NCBI GenBank assembly: GCA_031257095.1
Contig: JAIRPI010000011.1
Location: 62,001-126,000, forward strand
Reading direction: 5' to 3'
DNA: 64,000 nucleotides
Source of the DNA: Mycoplasmataceae bacterium
GTDB lineage: Bacteria; Bacillota_I; Bacilli_A; Mycoplasmatales; Mycoplasmoidaceae
The position numbers and the translations under genes are program-made. This document shows positions 1 to 9,598 of this stretch, one piece after another. The notes under the pieces were generated by a model. It had not been told where the DNA came from and made no database searches. It was given only the letters and a program-made list of their open reading frames with translations. Within the stretch, counting starts at the first letter, position 1. Each line of letters begins with the position of its first letter.

Positions 1-163
1 GTTTATTCTTTTTTACTATATTATCCAATCTCGCATCAATTTTTACTAAATGTGCATCAATTCTGTTTAGCCGTGCATCATTCTCAGCGAGACGTTCATT
101 AATTTCACTAATGGCTGGGTCAAATCGCTTTTCTACAAATTCTCTAAATCATTTCGGTGCCAC
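1..163 (-). CDS. Coiled-coil paralog copy A, C-terminal part (runs off window)
   Basis: This is the C-terminal heptad half of the small paralog family seen intact at 393-644, 16097-16411 and 49564-49830. It opens with GTG at 163, preceded by a strong Shine-Dalgarno site (AAAGGAG, 5 bases upstream). It reads as a charged coiled coil with heptads of the form R-L-x-x-I, almost the same as the end of the copy at 49564. The stop lies outside the window. The N-terminal half of the ancestral gene is in a separate short frame just upstream (181-264). Either the copy is a broken pseudogene, or the coiled coil is now translated alone. Function unknown. Confidence 0.5.
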
Positions 164-180
164 GTTATCTCCTTTATTAA

Positions 181-264
181 TTATATGACATGACATTGAA
201 AAGTTACACCGATTCAGTCTTCTCTGTTTGATTTTGTTATTTCATATTCCTTATTCTCTTTCAT
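181..264 (-). pseudogene. Coiled-coil paralog copy A, broken N-terminal part
   Basis: ATG at 264 begins with the family start (MKENKEYEITKS), then diverges and stops at TAA 181-183 after 27 residues, before the conserved NKPPIWFQEFEK segment. The downstream half continues in a separate frame from the GTG at 163. It has the usual family upstream box (265-352). Seen directly: the family N-terminus and the early stop. Inferred: loss of the full-length product by small indels. Confidence 0.55.
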
Positions 265-352
265 TCTTGCATATACCTCCATATATATTTACAAGAATTT
301 CACCTATTTTTCTCAAATTATTTTTAAAATTTTTGAGTTTTATGAGCGTAAA
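265..352 (-). repeat. Conserved upstream box of the coiled-coil family (copy A)
   Basis: About 85 bases upstream of the ATG at 264 match the regions upstream of the other family members. They share a TTTACGCTC-like left part, an AAAATTTTAAAA core, TTTGAGAAAAA, and GTGAAATTCTTGTAAATATA before an AGGAG-type ribosome site. The box moves with the gene, so it is either its promoter and leader or part of a duplicated unit. Confidence 0.6.
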
Positions 353-392
353 GTGATAAATAACGGCAATAAATTTTTGTATGTAAGAACGC

Positions 393-644
393 TTATTTCA
401 GGCTGTTTCTTTGGAAAACATCAACCACATATTTCATAAAATCTTTAACTTCTTTATTAAATTCTAGTTGAGCTTTATTAAACTCTTCTTGTTTTGCTCA
501 ACGGGCATCGTTCTCTTTTTCAAATTCTTGGAATCAAATTGGTGGTTTATTCACAATCTTATTTATTATAACACATTCAAAAGTAGCGCCTATTAGTCTT
601 GAATAACTAGCTTTTGTTATTTTGTATTCTTTATTATTCTTCAT
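393..644 (-). CDS. Small coiled-coil paralog, copy B (83 aa)
   Basis: Intact 83-residue member of a window-wide paralog family. Residues 1-43 are the conserved head (MKNNKEYKIT..., FECVIINKIVNKPPIWFQEFEK). The rest is a charged heptad region rich in E, K, F and N that ends VDVFQRNSLK. No signal peptide, membrane segment or catalytic motif is visible, so a cytoplasmic oligomer is the simplest reading. The architecture (short conserved head plus interchangeable coiled coil) recalls lineage-specific coiled-coil families in other mycoplasmas, but I cannot assign it to one. Trp codons are TGA. Start chosen at the ATG after a GGAGAGT ribosome site. Confidence 0.75.
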
Positions 645-733
645 TCCCTTTTTTTACTCTCCATATATATTTACAAGAAAAAAATATTTTTTCTCTAGAT
701 ATTTTTAAAATTTTATGATTTTACGAGCGGAAA
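645..733 (-). repeat. Conserved upstream box of the coiled-coil family (copy B)
   Basis: Same unit as at 265-352. It is less well preserved: the GGGTGAAATT stretch is replaced by an A/T run, but CTTGTAAATATATATGGAG is kept directly before the gene start at 644. Confidence 0.55.
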
Positions 734-770
734 GTGATAAATAATGTTATTAAATCTTTGTATGTAAGAA

Positions 771-870
771 CACTTATTTTTGGTTGTTTCTTCGGAAAAA
801 CAACTACCTTAATAAGAGTTTTTCACAACGTGCATCATTCCCTTTTCGTGCTCTAGAATTTGAGAGTATA
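771..870 (-). pseudogene. Remnant of a third coiled-coil paralog copy
   Basis: On the minus strand, 771-800 matches the 3' end of family members (the FQRNN-type ending). About 820-870 resembles the segment around EFEKxNDAR, with the middle deleted. The remnant lies between intact copy B and the type III restriction-modification genes. A long plus-strand reading frame starts at 784 only because it overlaps this debris. No product expected. Confidence 0.4.
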
Positions 871-885
871 CTAATACTGTTTTGT

Positions 886-891
886 TATAAT
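886..891 (+). promoter_or_regulatory. Putative -10 box for the type III R-M genes
   Basis: A TATAAT hexamer lies 21 bases before the ATG at 913 and is the nearest good -10 ahead of mod. It lies at the edge of the repeat remnant, so mod appears to start immediately beyond the duplicated DNA. No clear -35. Confidence 0.35.
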
Positions 892-912
892 TATAGAAAA
901 TACACAAAACTT

Positions 913-1251
913 ATGCCTAAATCACAACCCACTCGTGAGAGAATGACGAACATAGAGAGCTCTAATAAACAAACCAAAGATTCTTTAATAGAATCTTTGG
1001 AAGCTGAAAAAAATGCTGGTAGTTTAGAACCAAACAATTTTGACTTATTAAAGAAATTAATTTTAAATGCCGACAACATTGATGAAGCGATATCGATTCG
1101 TTCATTAGGCTTAACGCTTAAAAAGACAGGGCTATATTATCAACAAAAACTTGAAAAAAAAGAATCAGACATGATTCATTATCTTAAAAAAGATAATAAA
1201 TTAAGTTTTGATCAAGGTGGCGTTAAACATAAATTAATTATTGGTGAATAA
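913..1251 (+). CDS. mod: Type III DNA methylase Mod, N-terminal fragment (frameshifted)
   Basis: N-terminal domain of a type III restriction-modification methyltransferase. The frame reads ...GLTLKKTGLYYQQKLEKK... and ...HKLIIGE, then TAA at 1249-1251. In the family this point continues into a GxNxxxAL segment, which here is in the +1 frame from 1241 (NNYQALKNLL). Two bases lost, or one gained, near 1245 would explain the break. No simple repeat sits at the break, so this is not an obvious phase-variation tract. The start is uncertain: ATG 913 or ATG 943. Alone, this fragment has no catalytic motif. Confidence 0.7.
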   Translation: MPKSQPTRERMTNIESSNKQTKDSLIESLEAEKNAGSLEPNNFDLLKKLILNADNIDEAISIRSLGLTLKKTGLYYQQKLEKKESDMIHYLKKDNKLSFDQGGVKHKLIIGE

Positions 1252-2506
1252 TTATCAAGCATTAAAAAATTTATTAATTACTCATAGAAATAAAATTGAT
1301 GTCATTTACATCGATCCACCTTATGGTTGTAACGATATGGGCGAATTTGCTCAAACCAATTATGTAAATAACATCACCAGGGATAATTTGTTATCAATGT
1401 TAGAACCAAGATTAAGGTTGGCTAGAGATTTGCTTAATGATTCAGGTGTAATATTTTGTAGTATTGATGATAAGAATCAAGCGTATATAAAATGTTTATT
1501 TGATGATGTTTTTGGTGAAAATAATTTCATCGCGAATTTAATTTGACACGCAAGACGAGGAGGGGGCAACGATGTTAAACATGTAGCGATAGATCACGAA
1601 TACATAATTACTTATTCAAAAAATAAAGATCAATGTTTGTTGATTGGTAAAGTTAAAGGGAATGAATCATTCAAACTTGAAGATAAATGAGTTAAAGAAA
1701 GAGGGAAGTATAATTTACAACAATTTGACTGAGCATCACTAACATATACCTTATCTCTTGATTATCCAATTATTTCACCTGACGGCAAAGAGATTTATCC
1801 GGGGCATGTAGATAAAAAAGAATGATTGAAAAGAAGAAAAGATAAAAGTAAAAGGAACGACTGGCGTTGGATGATGAGCGAAGAAACTTTTAAAAACGCT
1901 AAAAAAAATGATTTTATTATTTTTGATAAAAATAAAAATGGTGAATGGAATGTCAGAGTTAAAACCTATCAGTTTGTTGATTACAAGCTGCAATTAAAAA
2001 CACGATTATTAAAATTACGTAGTATATTGACATCAACAACAACACAAGATGGTAGAAAGTGTTTGGAGGAATTAGACATAAAAACATTTGACTACCCAAA
2101 ACCACCAAAACTAATTTCAGATTTATTAAAATGTTTTGACAATCAAAACGCCACAGTGTTAGATTTTTTTGCTGGTTCAGGAACTACTGGACAAAGTGTG
2201 ATTGAATCTAATCAAGAAGACAAAGGAAAACGAAAATTTATCCTTTGTAATAATAACGATAAAGACGATCGTAATCCAAACGGAATTGCTTATGATACTA
2301 CTTATAACCGTTTAAGGAAAATAGTTAATAACGATTCTCTAAACGTTTACACCATCGAAACAAACAATTGCATTTCTAAACAAATATTTGAAAAAATAAA
2401 CCCTGAAGATTATGACATTAATGACAAGAAAACTATTAAACAAAAAATTGAATGAATTTGTCAAAACTTTGACACAACAATGGATGAATTAAGAGACAAA
2501 GAATAA
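1241..2506 (+). CDS. mod: Type III DNA methylase Mod, catalytic part (frameshifted)
   Basis: Carries the adenine-methyltransferase core in beta-class order. DPPY (YIDPPYG, residues about 25-28 of this frame) comes first, the central region probably contains the target-recognition domain, and the AdoMet-binding DFFAGSGTTGQ lies near residue 310. Read with TGA as Trp it is open to TAA 2504-2506. Mod methylates the recognition site and is also the specificity subunit that Res needs. The frame lacks its N-terminal domain because of the frameshift near 1245. Its first codon (GTG 1241) overlaps the end of the upstream fragment by 11 bases. Activity therefore depends on frameshifting or on independent initiation, and the gene may be inactive. 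Confidence 0.8.
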
Positions 2507-2507
2507 T

Positions 2508-4523
2508 ATGACTAAACAAGCTATATTACTTCAAGATAATGCTGTTAAACAAATCATCCAGAAACTAAAAGAAAAAGATGAAATAACTTTTAAATCACCT
2601 ACTGGTAGTGGTAAAACAGTTATGATTGCTAAACTGATGAGCCAATTATTGCAACAAGATAAAAATCTTGTTTTTATTGTTTCATCACTAAGTAAATGTG
2701 AATTGGCACAACAGAATGATTACACTTTTCAAACATGAAAAACTAAATTAAAAAATATTGACCCTTATTTAATCGATTCATATTCAGGCACAGAACAAAG
2801 TGGTGTTATTATTGAATATGGGCACAACATATATACTGTGCCAAGGGATTTAACGAGAAAAGGTGGAAGAATTATGTCTGGTCCGCTAAATGCATTAATT
2901 TATAATTTACAAATTCAAAATAAAAAAATTATTCTAATCAAGGACGAATGCCATCAAGCGCAAAACAATATTGATGCAATTGCGGATGAACATAAGTTTT
3001 ATAAAAAAATAAACCTATCCGCTACTCCTCAAACCAGCAAATTCTACATTGATGTGGAAATTACTGATAATGAAGCTATTGAAGCAAAATTAATTAAACC
3101 TTATGAAATTAAAGGAAATGGTAATAGTTATGATATTGATAAATATAAAGAACTTAATCAAGCGATTGACATTTATAAAAAGACACGCTCTCAATATCAA
3201 AAATTATTTAATATGAACCCCTGTTTGCTTATACAGATTCCAAATTCGGAAAAAGGCGAGAACGAACTAATTCATTTAAAACAATTATTAAATAAAGAAG
3301 ATTTAGAAATTAAATGGATGTATATGTGTGATGATTTAAAACAATGAGATACGAATGATAAAATTAAATTAATCAATAAAAATCAATGGAAAAACGAATG
3401 AAAGAAAATCGCTAAATTATCAAATTCCCAAATAGATGTAATCATTTTTAAAATGGTTATTACTGAAGGGTGAGATATTCAAAGAGCTAATATGTTATTT
3501 CAAATAAGAGAAACGGATAGCGAAACGTTAACTGAACAAGTAATTGGCAGAATAAGAAGAAATCCTATTTTGACTAATTGGTTAGATTATTCAAAAGATG
3601 CACAAGATATTGCATTAAAATCATATGTTTGAGGAAATGTCAAAGACAAAGAACGAGAATTTAAAAGAGTTAAAAGTGTTGATATTCCAAAAATCGAAAT
3701 ACAAACAACCACATTAAAAGATTTGAAAAAGGTCTATGAGTCAAATAAAATTAATCTTGAAAAATTTATCGACAAACCAATAACAAATGTTCTAAATATT
3801 TTTGAGTTATATAAACATTGATCCTCTATTGAAGAAGATACACATAAAATTGTTTGAGATCACATTAAAACATATGCTGATTGATTTAAATTTAGTAATT
3901 TTATTCAGGAAATTGATCTCGAGAATAAAAGATTATTGCAAGATTATAAAAATTCAATTCAGCTAGACCAAAAAGTTGGGTTGGCGTACGAATCATATTT
4001 CGAAGTATTAAAAGTTGGCCCAAATAATATGCAATTTGGTCCGTGTGATATTGATGTTCAAAATGATAAATTTGCATGAAAAATTATTAGTGATCAGGAT
4101 GATATTGATTTCTTTTTTGATTCACAAGCCGAAAGAGAATTCGCCAACAAAATTAAAAGATTAGGTAAAAAAGTATGAGCAAAAAATTTTTATCCAAATT
4201 CAAAAATATCTTTTGAATATATAAATATTACTAAAAAGCACTCGTTTCCTGATTTCATCTTACTAGATAACAATAACCAATATCATATATTTGAAGTTAA
4301 GAGTTTTAATGTATCGAGAAATCATAATATCGACCCAGAAGAGTACAATGAAAAAGTGATGAGATTAAGAGAATTCTATAAAGAATTAGCAAACAAAACA
4401 AACTACATATTTTATATACCAATTAAATTTCTTAACGGTTGAATTGTTTATAAATATCGAAAAGGTAACGAGGAAGAAAGAACAATTGATGAAATAATCG
4501 GCGATATTAATTTAAACTTATAA
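2508..4523 (+). CDS. res: Type III restriction enzyme Res (helicase-nuclease)
   Basis: Intact 671-residue frame one base after mod. It is a superfamily 2 translocase fused to a PD-(D/E)xK nuclease. Walker A PTGSGKT is at residues 31-37, the DEAD-type motif DECH near 146, LSATP near 170, and the arginine-finger motif QVIGRIRR near 344. The nuclease motif is PDF near 581 with EVK about 14 residues later. In type III systems Res cuts after ATP-driven movement between two unmethylated sites and requires Mod. Six or more TGA codons fall inside conserved segments and are Trp. An intact res beside a broken mod is notable. Confidence 0.9.
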
Positions 4524-4531
4524 AAACCCAA

Positions 4532-5269
4532 TTAACCATAAAAAACTTTATACAAATATAAACCACAACCTTTTACTTTATCCACGCTTGTACCTTTTTT
4601 AGGATCATCTAATAATTTCTTAATATCATCTAATGATTTTCTATTTTCATTTATTGCTAATAAATTACCAACAATCATTCTTACCATGTTTCTTAAAAAA
4701 CCATTGCCATTAATATATAAACGAGTATAACTATTAGTTTTTTTTATCTTAATAAAATTAATAGTTCTTACTGTATCATTATTTTCTGCTCTACTAAAAG
4801 AAAGAAAATTATGTTTACCAACTAATAAATTAATAGCTGGTTTTATTTTTTTTAATGATATTTCTTTGTTATAAAATAATTCATAATTTTGTTTAAAAAT
4901 ATCAAAATGTTTATTAATAACGTATAAATATGTTTTTGATACAGCATTAAAACGACTATGAAACTTATTATCAACACATTTAACTCTGTTAATATGAATA
5001 TCATTTGGCAACAAAGCATTGAGTGCTAGTTGTAAGTTTTTTGGCTTTCAATCTTTCTTTGTTTTAAAATCAAAACATTGACCAAGAGCGTGAACATAAG
5101 TATCCGTTCGCCCCGCACAAAAAATAGATATTTTCTCATCACATATTTTTGTTAAAACATTTTCAATCTCTTGCTGTACTGTTCGTAAATTTAATTGTTT
5201 GGCCCAACCATGGAAGTTAGTTCCATCATAAGATACATTAACAAAATAATGTTTATTAATTTGCCCCAT
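4532..5269 (-). CDS. truA: tRNA pseudouridine(38-40) synthase TruA
   Basis: 245 residues. It converts uridines 38-40 of the tRNA anticodon arm to pseudouridine. The catalytic-Asp motif AGRTD is present with Asp at residue 56, and the C-terminal NGNGFLRNMVRMIVG segment is typical of the family. The start ATG at 5269 overlaps the end of ecfT by 14 bases, so it is the last gene of the ecfA1-ecfA2-ecfT-truA operon. ecfT-truA linkage is common in low-GC Gram-positives. One in-frame TGA (Trp). Confidence 0.93.
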
Positions 5270-6317
5270 ATAATAACCAACAATCGATTGGACCAAAAAG
5301 CCCAAAACAATATTTACGGATACAATAAAATATAAAAAAAGCAAAGACTAATAGCATTAAGACTAGCGCGCAATAATCAAAGACCTTTAACTTATATGAA
5401 CGATATCTTGTTCGTTTATTAGCAGGATTATAACCTCTTACCTCCATCGCATTTGCTAAATCATCAGCTGCATAAAATGCTAATACAAACAAAGGCACAA
5501 TTAACGATACAATGGCAACGAATTTATTCTTAATGTTACCGTTACGAATATCCACCCCACGTGAAGCTTGCGCATTTAATATTCTTCCTGCTTGATTTAT
5601 CAAAGTAGGAACAAATCTTAAAGCAATCGCAATGATCATCGCTCATTCTTGGATTGGTATCTTAATAAATTTTAATGGTGTTAATATTTTTTCAATACCA
5701 TAAGCTAACTGCACATTATTAGTTGAACTAATAGCTAAGGTAACAGTTAATAATGATAAAAAAATCATTCACGAAGTATTAATGGCATAGGTTAGTGAAC
5801 CTAAGCTCAATGTATATCAATGTTTTGTATATGTAATAACTAATCAACCATTAATGCTATTAAGCTTGACAAATATTTGATTAATTGTAGAAATTGGTTG
5901 GGCATAAATAATATCAATAGTATTTATTTTTCCACCAATTAATGGGAAATAAAAATAATTAAATGAATGATGACTATCATCAGATATTTTATTTCATAGT
6001 TTGTCAATGAAAAACATTGAGCGGTGATGTTCACTTACAATTAATCCTGGTGATTTCATCACCAACCAGTTAATGAAAACTAAAAGCACTAGCATTACTA
6101 ATGATATTCACAATGTTTTGGAAAATGTTTTAAACCCTAAACGTGATATAAAACAAAAAATAAAAACAATAATTGTTACAACTAACTTACCTAATAATCC
6201 GGATGGGATAAAAATTATTATTAACATAATAATTGCAAACATCAGTTTAATAGAGGGGTGTAATTTATGAAACACCGAGCTATTATTCTTATAACCGAAG
6301 CTGAAATTATTTTGCAT
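5256..6317 (-). CDS. ecfT: ECF transporter transmembrane subunit EcfT
   Basis: 353-residue integral membrane protein linking a substrate-binding S component to the EcfA1-EcfA2 ATPases. It has several hydrophobic segments and the two Ala-Arg-Gly coupling motifs near the C-terminus (QASRGVD and MEVRGYN) that contact the ATPases. It begins at ATG 6317 and overlaps ecfA2 by 11 bases. It is longer than the usual ~265 residues because of a polar stretch between the first membrane segments. No S component is encoded nearby, which fits a shared (group II) ECF module serving several vitamins. Confidence 0.9.
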
Positions 6318-7224
6318 ATTTTTTTTGCGTGATTATTGAATTAATAGCATTAGCTAATTGTTCAACCGTTCGTGGTTGAATATCGAATAATTTATTAAAA
6401 CGTTTATCTTTTTCAACTAAAGTTTCGATAGTATTAATAATCTTTGGTTTATTTAATGTAGTTTTTGTTAATATTTCATTATTAGTAAACACGTCGTATG
6501 GTTTACCAGCAACTAGTATTTTCTTATTGCCAAGAATTATCATTTCATCAGCAATTTCTAATACGTGATCCATAACGTGACTAATGATAATGACAGTTTT
6601 CCCAGTATTTTTATACTGTTTAATAATGTCAATCATTTCTCGTTCACCGTGCGGATCTAAACCGGCGGTTGGCTCGTCTAAAACAAGAATGTCTGGTTCA
6701 ATTGCTAGAATCCCAGCAATGGCAACACGACGTTTTTGCCCACCAGAGAGATCGAAAGGCGAACGGGGTAAGAAAGATTCGTCTAAACCTACAAGGTTGA
6801 TATATTTTTTAGCATTAATTAATGCCTGTTTTTTGTTAATCCCTAAAGCAATTGGTCCAAAAATAATATCTTTTTCAATTGTTGATTTAAAAAGTTGATA
6901 TTCTGGGAACTGAAACACCATCCCAATTTTTTTACGGAGTAATTTGTATTTACGAATTTTTCTTTTTTTCTCATCAATTAAAAAATCCTCAATTCAAATG
7001 TTGCCATGGCGCGATTTTAATATCCCATTAAAATGAGAGACAAGTGTCGTTTTCCCAGCACCCGAATCACCACAAATAAAGTAAATTTTATTTTTAGTGA
7101 ATTTATATGAAAAATCATCAATTAATTCTAAACGGTTTTCATTTTTTTCATTAAAAATTATTTTTAATGATTGGGCCTCAATCGCGTTATTCTTATTAGG
7201 TGTATAAAGAGTTTTCGCAGACAT
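6307..7224 (-). CDS. ecfA2: ECF transporter ATPase EcfA2
   Basis: 305 residues. ABC ATPase with Walker A GDSGAGKTTL near residue 53, a Q-loop in VFQFPEYQLF, signature LSGGQKRR, Walker B ILVLDEPTAGLDP and an H-loop IIISH. It forms the ATPase heterodimer with EcfA1. The start ATG 7224 lies one base from the end of ecfA1, so the two are surely co-transcribed. Confidence 0.92.
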
Positions 7225-7225
7225 G

Positions 7226-8047
7226 TTACTTTGTTATTTGTTTAATCAAATCATTAAACACTAACGTTGGATTAATTGGTAATTTTAATTTATTTAATTC
7301 ACTTGATAATTTTAACGAATACGGTAAATCTAAAAAAGCCGATTTAACTAAGTCTTCATTTTTAAAGATTTCAAATGGTGAACCTTGTTCAACAATTTTT
7401 CCTTTTCGTAAAATTATTACTCGATCAGCGTTAATTAATTCTTCCATATCGTGGGTAATCGAAATAATTGTTTTATTACATTTATTTTTTAAATAAAGCA
7501 TTAATTGTTTTAAATCTTCTTTAGCTTTTGGATCAAGCATACTCGTTGCTTCATCAAAGATAATGATTTCTGGGTTAATAGCGAGAATGCCAGCAATCGC
7601 GACTCTTTGTTTTTGTCCACCAGAAAGAATTGAGGCTTCTAAATGCAAAAGATTTTCAATATGCATTTGTTTAGCCACGCGGTTAATAATTTCCGGCATT
7701 AACTTCGGATCTACACCTTGGTTTTCTAAACCAAAAGCAATATCATCTTCAACTGATAATCCGACAAATTGGTTATCAGGGTTTTGAAATACAACCCCAA
7801 TCTTGTTTCTTATTAAATGAACATTTTTTTTTGATAATTCGGTATTAAGAATTTTAATTGTACCACTACGTGGTTTTAAAATCCCGGTAATAATCTTTGA
7901 TAATGTTGATTTGCCACTACCGTTATGACCAACAATACATACATATTCATTTTGACAAATCTTACACGATACATGGTCAATGTTTGTAACATTGTTGTGA
8001 TAACCAAAAGTTAAATTTGTCAATTCAACTACTGGTGTATTAGACAT
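7226..8047 (-). CDS. ecfA1: ECF transporter ATPase EcfA1
   Basis: 273 residues, first gene of the ECF operon. Walker A GHNGSGKSTLSK, Q-loop VFQNPDNQFVG, signature LSGGQKQR, Walker B IIIFDEATSMLDP and switch His in ISITHD. A TATAAT box ends 6 bases before the ATG and there is no ribosome-binding site, so the message is probably leaderless. Confidence 0.93.
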   Translation of the reverse strand: MSNTPVVELTNLTFGYHNNVTNIDHVSCKICQNEYVCIVGHNGSGKSTLSKIITGILKPRSGTIKILNTELSKKNVHLIRNKIGVVFQNPDNQFVGLSVEDDIAFGLENQGVDPKLMPEIINRVAKQMHIENLLHLEASILSGGQKQRVAIAGILAINPEIIIFDEATSMLDPKAKEDLKQLMLYLKNKCNKTIISITHDMEELINADRVIILRKGKIVEQGSPFEIFKNEDLVKSAFLDLPYSLKLSSELNKLKLPINPTLVFNDLIKQITK

Positions 8048-8053
8048 AAAGCA

Positions 8054-8059
8054 ATTATA
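8054..8059 (-). promoter_or_regulatory. -10 box of the ecf operon (leaderless)
   Basis: TATAAT on the minus strand, 6 bases before the ecfA1 ATG (8047). Transcription would begin at or next to the start codon. Confidence 0.6.
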
Positions 8060-8070
8060 TTAATAAGTTA

Positions 8071-9525
8071 CTATTTGTCTAATGAGGCTAAAACGTTTTT
8101 AACAATCTTGGTAATATTATTAGTAGATGTAATACTTAACTTCTCTTCGTAAGTATGAATGTTTGGATTGTTTGGACCAATCGACATACATTTAAAGTCA
8201 TGAATTTTGCTTGCAAAAACTCCTGTTTCTAATGCCCCAGCAGTAACAGTTATGGCTGGTTCATAATGTAAAACATCTTTCGCACATTTTACATATAAAT
8301 CCGCTAAATTGTTATCATGTTTTGGCATTCACGGATTATTTTCACTTAAGATTTTGTATTTTAAACCGAAAATATTAGCAATATCAATAATTCTTTGAGA
8401 TAAATATTTAATTTTATTAGTAAACATTGACCTTACCATTATTTCTGTTGAAAAATCATTCTTAATTAATTCAATAAATCCAACATTACTACTTACGTCA
8501 GAAATACCTAAATCACTACGATAGTTCAGTGTTCCGTTAGGAAAAATGGTTAATGCTTGAATAATTTTTTTGTTGTCATTAGCACTTAATGGATTTAATG
8601 TAGTTTTTGCTAAAGCAAATTCACAAGTAAGATTTTTGTGGCTTGCATAATGTTGTTTGGTAATTGTAAAATCTTCATTAATAATTCTTTTAACATCTTT
8701 GATATCTTTGTCTAATACATTAATGATGCAACGAAAGTTAGCAGGAATGGCGTTAAAAACACCAACGGTAGGTATTTCAACTAGTCTTACATCATACATC
8801 GCAATTAAGCTCGCTAAAATGCCAAAAACTTGCGTAATAGTATTTAAACGATGTTTACTAATATCTGCCCCAGAATGACCACCTAAAGCATTAGTCATAC
8901 TAATCTCATAGTTTTTGCTTTTCAAGCGTGATCGACTATCACGCTTTGTTGTGCAAAAACATCTTAATGTTTTTCCACCATTGCAACCAACAATAACATT
9001 TTTTTCACTAGAAGTATCAATGTTTATCATGTAACGAGCCTTGACTTTCTTAATATCTAATTTTTCTACTCCCATTAAGCCACACTCTTCTAAGGAAGTA
9101 AAGACTACTTCTAACGGCCCATGTTTACATGTTTGATCAGCAATTATTGCTAATATTATTGCTACACCAACTCCATCATCACCACCTAGGGTGGTGTTAT
9201 TAGCTTTTATTCAGTCACCTTCAATGATTAATTCAATTGGATCTTTAGCAAAATTATGCTTACTTTCATTAGTTTTTGCCCCAACCATATCGGTATGTGC
9301 TTGTAAAGCAACTGTCGGATATCGTTCAAATCCTTTACTTGCGGGAACATAACCAATAATATTGCCCGCTTTATCTTCAGAAAACTTAACTTTTAATTCG
9401 GTTAAAACTTGTTTTAAATATTTATTAATACGAACAAATTCTCTAACACGTGGAATTTGACTTAATTCATAAAAATATTTTCATACCAATTTGTTATCTT
9501 GTAATTTTAATATTTGATGTTCCAT
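8071..9525 (-). CDS. pepD: M20 family beta-alanyl/aminoacyl-histidine dipeptidase PepD
   Basis: 484 residues, the usual length for cytosolic PepD-type dipeptidases. Metal-site residues are visible: AHTDMV (His77, Asp79), GGDDGVG (Asp116) and SLEECGLMG (Glu146-Glu147). A lid domain and a C-terminal GALETGVFASK segment follow. It probably hydrolyses imported dipeptides for amino-acid supply. ATG 9525 follows a TATAAT box by 6 bases without a Shine-Dalgarno site. Two TGA codons encode Trp. Confidence 0.88.
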
Positions 9526-9531
9526 GAAAAT

Positions 9532-9537
9532 ATTATA
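9532..9537 (-). promoter_or_regulatory. -10 box of pepD (leaderless)
   Basis: TATAAT ends 6 bases before the pepD ATG at 9525. The short interval to carB therefore holds two divergent promoters. Confidence 0.6.
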
Positions 9538-9585
9538 AGTTTTATTTAATTTGTACAATAAACAACATTCATTCTAAATTTATAT

Positions 9586-9591
9586 TAAAAT
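9586..9591 (+). promoter_or_regulatory. -10 box of carB (leaderless)
   Basis: TAAAAT ends 7 bases before the carB ATG (9599). There is no Shine-Dalgarno site. Confidence 0.45.
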
Positions 9592-9598
9592 AATATAA

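Noticed and set aside
784-912. Long N-terminal extension of Mod from ATG 784
   Set aside because: Bases 771-870 are debris of a coiled-coil paralog on the other strand, and the TATAAT at 886 lies after 784. A start at 913 or 943 fits better.
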